From assembly GCA_021648745.1 (NCBI GenBank), contig JAKISE010000114.1, forward strand, positions 1 to 8,203: DNA of 8,203 nt, in the 5' to 3' direction. The translations under genes and the position numbers were made by a program. This DNA comes from Cyclobacteriaceae bacterium (GTDB lineage Bacteria > Bacteroidota > Bacteroidia > Cytophagales > Cyclobacteriaceae). The notes beneath the pieces are model-generated. The model saw only the letters and a program-made list of their open reading frames with translations. It was not told the DNA's origin and made no database searches. Positions 6,634 to 8,203 of this stretch are shown here, in pieces. Positions within the stretch are counted from its first letter, which is position 1, and the number at the start of each line of letters is the position of its first letter.

Positions 6634-6648
6634 CAAGTGAGTCACTTG
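6634..6648. other. 15 bp perfect palindrome downstream of the DUF4249 gene
   Basis: CAAGTGAGTCACTTG is a perfect 7+1+7 palindrome, 16 bases beyond the stop of the minus-strand DUF4249 gene. With a one-base centre it can fold only as a 5 bp stem with a 5-base loop, and no T-run follows on either strand. A dyad protein site or a weak 3' end hairpin are the options. Its function is not shown. Confidence 0.3.
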
Positions 6649-6664
6649 ATGACTGTGCTGCCGT

Positions 6665-7492
6665 TTACGGCTTTACCACCTCAAAGGCAACACTATCACT
6701 GGCAAAGGCCGAGAATATGCCACGTGCATTAATGATATTACTTGGTGGCTCATTTAGGTCGCGGGAGTCTTGCTCTTCACTTTCGTACAAATCGGCATAC
6801 TCTTGGTTAACCTTGTAGATTTTAACCATATATGGTCCATAGGAGGGCAATAGGGCTCCGTTTACAGTAAGAACGGTATCCGTACTTGGCACCGTAATAA
6901 TGGCAAAATCTTCTAATATTCCATCTACTACTTCTTGCACATCTGGTGGTAAAATGGGTTTGAGTAAATTACTTCTAAACTCAATAACTGTATAGTGTAA
7001 TTCGTTATTGGGATTTTCCCAGGTGACAATAATTTCAGCATCGGCCAGTGGGTCTCCCGTGATAAAATCGGCACCACTATTAATGGTAGGTATCACCATT
7101 TGAGGCTTCGAACTGGTAATACCCACGGGAGGAGTTGGCACTTGGGTGGTTGCGGTAGCAACTCGCCCGTTCACCTCAGTTTCTAGTTCAATAATATCAT
7201 TAGTTAAAATCTCAAGGTCGGTTCCAGCATACTCATACCTTCTTTTTCTTGAATTATATTGCAAAGGATATTTAACGCCTTCTTTCTTTAAAACAATTTG
7301 TGCAAAATCAATGTATTCAGATTCTCCTTCAGGATCACTCAAAGGCACTAATGTTTTAATTACAATTTCTCGAACCGGTTCTTTCGAAAAAATATAGCCT
7401 TCTACCACGTAATTATTATTAATGGCTTCGGGCACAGGGCTACAGGCCCATATATGGGCTAAAAGAATGAATGTGATGTATAATTTCTTCAT
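6665..7492 (-). CDS. DUF4249-family outer-membrane lipoprotein, partner of the TonB-dependent receptor
   Basis: This 275-residue protein begins with a lipoprotein signal peptide (MKKLY, hydrophobic residues 5-16, Cys17 in IWAC). Just after it is the family hallmark YVVEGYI (28-34), then beta-rich segments with ATATTQVP (112-119), a Trp/Asn-containing strand IIVTWENPN (154-162), and the C-terminal block SNIINARGIFSAF (251-263). This pattern matches DUF4249, lipoproteins found almost only in Bacteroidota and usually encoded directly after a TonB-dependent receptor, as here. By analogy with SusD-like partners they are thought to sit on the outer-membrane surface beside the receptor, but no substrate or structure-based role is established. 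Its ATG shares a base with the receptor's stop (TAATG), so the two are in one operon and probably translationally coupled. Length is near the short end for the family but looks complete. Confidence 0.88.
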   Translation of the reverse strand: MKKLYITFILLAHIWACSPVPEAINNNYVVEGYIFSKEPVREIVIKTLVPLSDPEGESEYIDFAQIVLKKEGVKYPLQYNSRKRRYEYAGTDLEILTNDIIELETEVNGRVATATTQVPTPPVGITSSKPQMVIPTINSGADFITGDPLADAEIIVTWENPNNELHYTVIEFRSNLLKPILPPDVQEVVDGILEDFAIITVPSTDTVLTVNGALLPSYGPYMVKIYKVNQEYADLYESEEQDSRDLNEPPSNIINARGIFSAFASDSVAFEVVKP

Positions 7493-8203
7493 TAAAAACT
7501 CACGTTAAATGAAACATTGGGCGTAAATCCTAAATAGTTTACTTCTGTTCTTAAAAAGGGTGTTTGATCAAAATCGTATTTATAATACCATGTGTTTTTA
7601 CGGTTGTATATATTAAATAAAGAAACTCCTAAATCTGCCTTAGCTTTACCTATATTAAACCTACGATGTACTGAAATATCCATTCGATGATAGGGTTTAA
7701 TACGGGAACCGTTCTTTTTACCCACACTTACAAACTGTAGTGGGTCGCCATTGAGTTGCTCTACGGTATAAAAGCCTTCTGGCTCCGAAAAAGGATTGCC
7801 CGAGCCATACACAAAATTGGCAGCAACTGACCACTCTCCAATATCGTAACTGTTTACCAATTTAAGTTCGTGGCGCTGGTCATGCAAAGCATAAAAAGGA
7901 TCGCCCTCATTTAAACCCGGAAACGTATTTACCACCTGACCGAGGGTGTAAGACAACCACCCAGAGTACTGGCCTGACTTCTTTTGAATCAGCACTTCCA
8001 CCCCTTGAGCTACTCCACTCCCTTCAAAAACCAATTCATCAGGATTAAACTCTTCGCTGGTTCTAAACCTCAAACTAAATTCAGAAAGCCCTTGCAGTTC
8101 TTTCCAATACGCCTCCACATCAAAAAGCCACCCGTTGGTATCATACGAAATGCCAAGAACATAATGCGTGGCACTACTTATGCCTACCAAATCGCCATCG
8201 GCT
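7492..8203 (-). CDS. TonB-dependent outer-membrane receptor, C-terminal barrel portion (partial)
   Basis: The frame is open to the right edge, so only the last 236 or so residues are visible and the plug domain and start are missing. The visible part alternates amphipathic beta strands typical of the 22-strand barrel. Recognisable blocks are GVAQGVEVLIQKK, SGWLSYTLGQV, a DQRHELKLVNSYDIG strand pair, NFVYGSGNPFS, YHRMDISVHRRF and FNIYNRKNTWYY. The chain ends in NVSF with a C-terminal Phe, the usual signal for barrel assembly. These blocks are characteristic of Bacteroidota receptors with an N-terminal carboxypeptidase-like regulatory domain that pair with DUF4249 lipoproteins. Such receptors import large substrates or iron complexes using TonB-ExbBD energy; the substrate here cannot be told. 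A TTG at 8188-8190 is in frame but lies inside a barrel strand, so it is not the start. The stop overlaps the DUF4249 start by one base. Confidence 0.93.
   Translation of the reverse strand, partial: ADGDLVGISSATHYVLGISYDTNGWLFDVEAYWKELQGLSEFSLRFRTSEEFNPDELVFEGSGVAQGVEVLIQKKSGQYSGWLSYTLGQVVNTFPGLNEGDPFYALHDQRHELKLVNSYDIGEWSVAANFVYGSGNPFSEPEGFYTVEQLNGDPLQFVSVGKKNGSRIKPYHRMDISVHRRFNIGKAKADLGVSLFNIYNRKNTWYYKYDFDQTPFLRTEVNYLGFTPNVSFNVSF

Noticed and set aside
6624..6818. Plus-strand open frame starting near the 15 bp palindrome
   Set aside because: Most of it overlaps the end of the DUF4249 gene in antisense, it has no ribosome site, and the protein looks random.
8188..8190. TTG as the start of a 232-residue protein at the right edge
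   Set aside because: The frame continues open to the window edge and the TTG falls within receptor barrel sequence. The gene is a truncated TonB-dependent receptor.

Overview
The window looks like a chromosomal segment from a Bacteroidota bacterium, most likely a Cytophagales-type environmental or marine member; the exact group is inference. The reasons are an AT-rich sequence, start codons mostly preceded by A-rich leaders rather than Shine-Dalgarno sites, a TAnnTTTG-type -7 promoter element before the helicase gene, and families typical of the phylum: a SusC/FecA-like TonB-dependent receptor paired with a DUF4249 lipoprotein, PepSY-like lipoproteins and an RhlE-like DEAD-box helicase. Six of the seven genes encode exported proteins, so this is mainly a cell-envelope region.

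Layout, left to right. Positions 1-2332 (minus) hold the first 777 codons of a very large exported protein of unknown function, which runs off the left edge and carries a strongly acidic segment. It is divergent from 2498-3610 (plus), a lipoprotein made of two copies of a PepSY-like module joined by an acidic linker. Their shared 165 bp gap contains a 7 bp inverted repeat inside a pair of imperfect direct repeats. A strong bidirectional hairpin terminator (3626-3663) separates the lipoprotein gene from the convergent 3668-4183 (minus), a small exported DUF6265-like protein.

That gene is divergent from 4291-5598 (plus), a complete RhlE-like DEAD-box RNA helicase with a good -7 element 15 bases before its start codon. 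It is followed 36 bases later by a lipoprotein gene with a clear Shine-Dalgarno site. This gene is split between two frames: 5635-5757 encodes the lipoprotein signal peptide and 5760-6392 encodes the conserved body (GTEPYW domain plus META/HslJ domain). The frames join at a run of seven A at 5716-5722. One extra A would give a single 252-residue lipoprotein.

Positions 6393-6664 carry no gene. They contain a probable weak terminator, a decayed intergenic inverted-repeat element (6410-6523) and a 15 bp perfect palindrome. The right end (6665-8203, minus) is an operon tail: the C-terminal barrel of a TonB-dependent receptor whose stop codon overlaps by one base the start codon of a DUF4249 lipoprotein. 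Together these two should form an outer-membrane uptake or surface complex of unknown substrate.

I found no tRNA, rRNA, CRISPR array, transposase, phage gene or defence system. The most interesting points are the frame break in the META lipoprotein, the two neighbouring acidic-segment envelope proteins, and the intergenic repeat.
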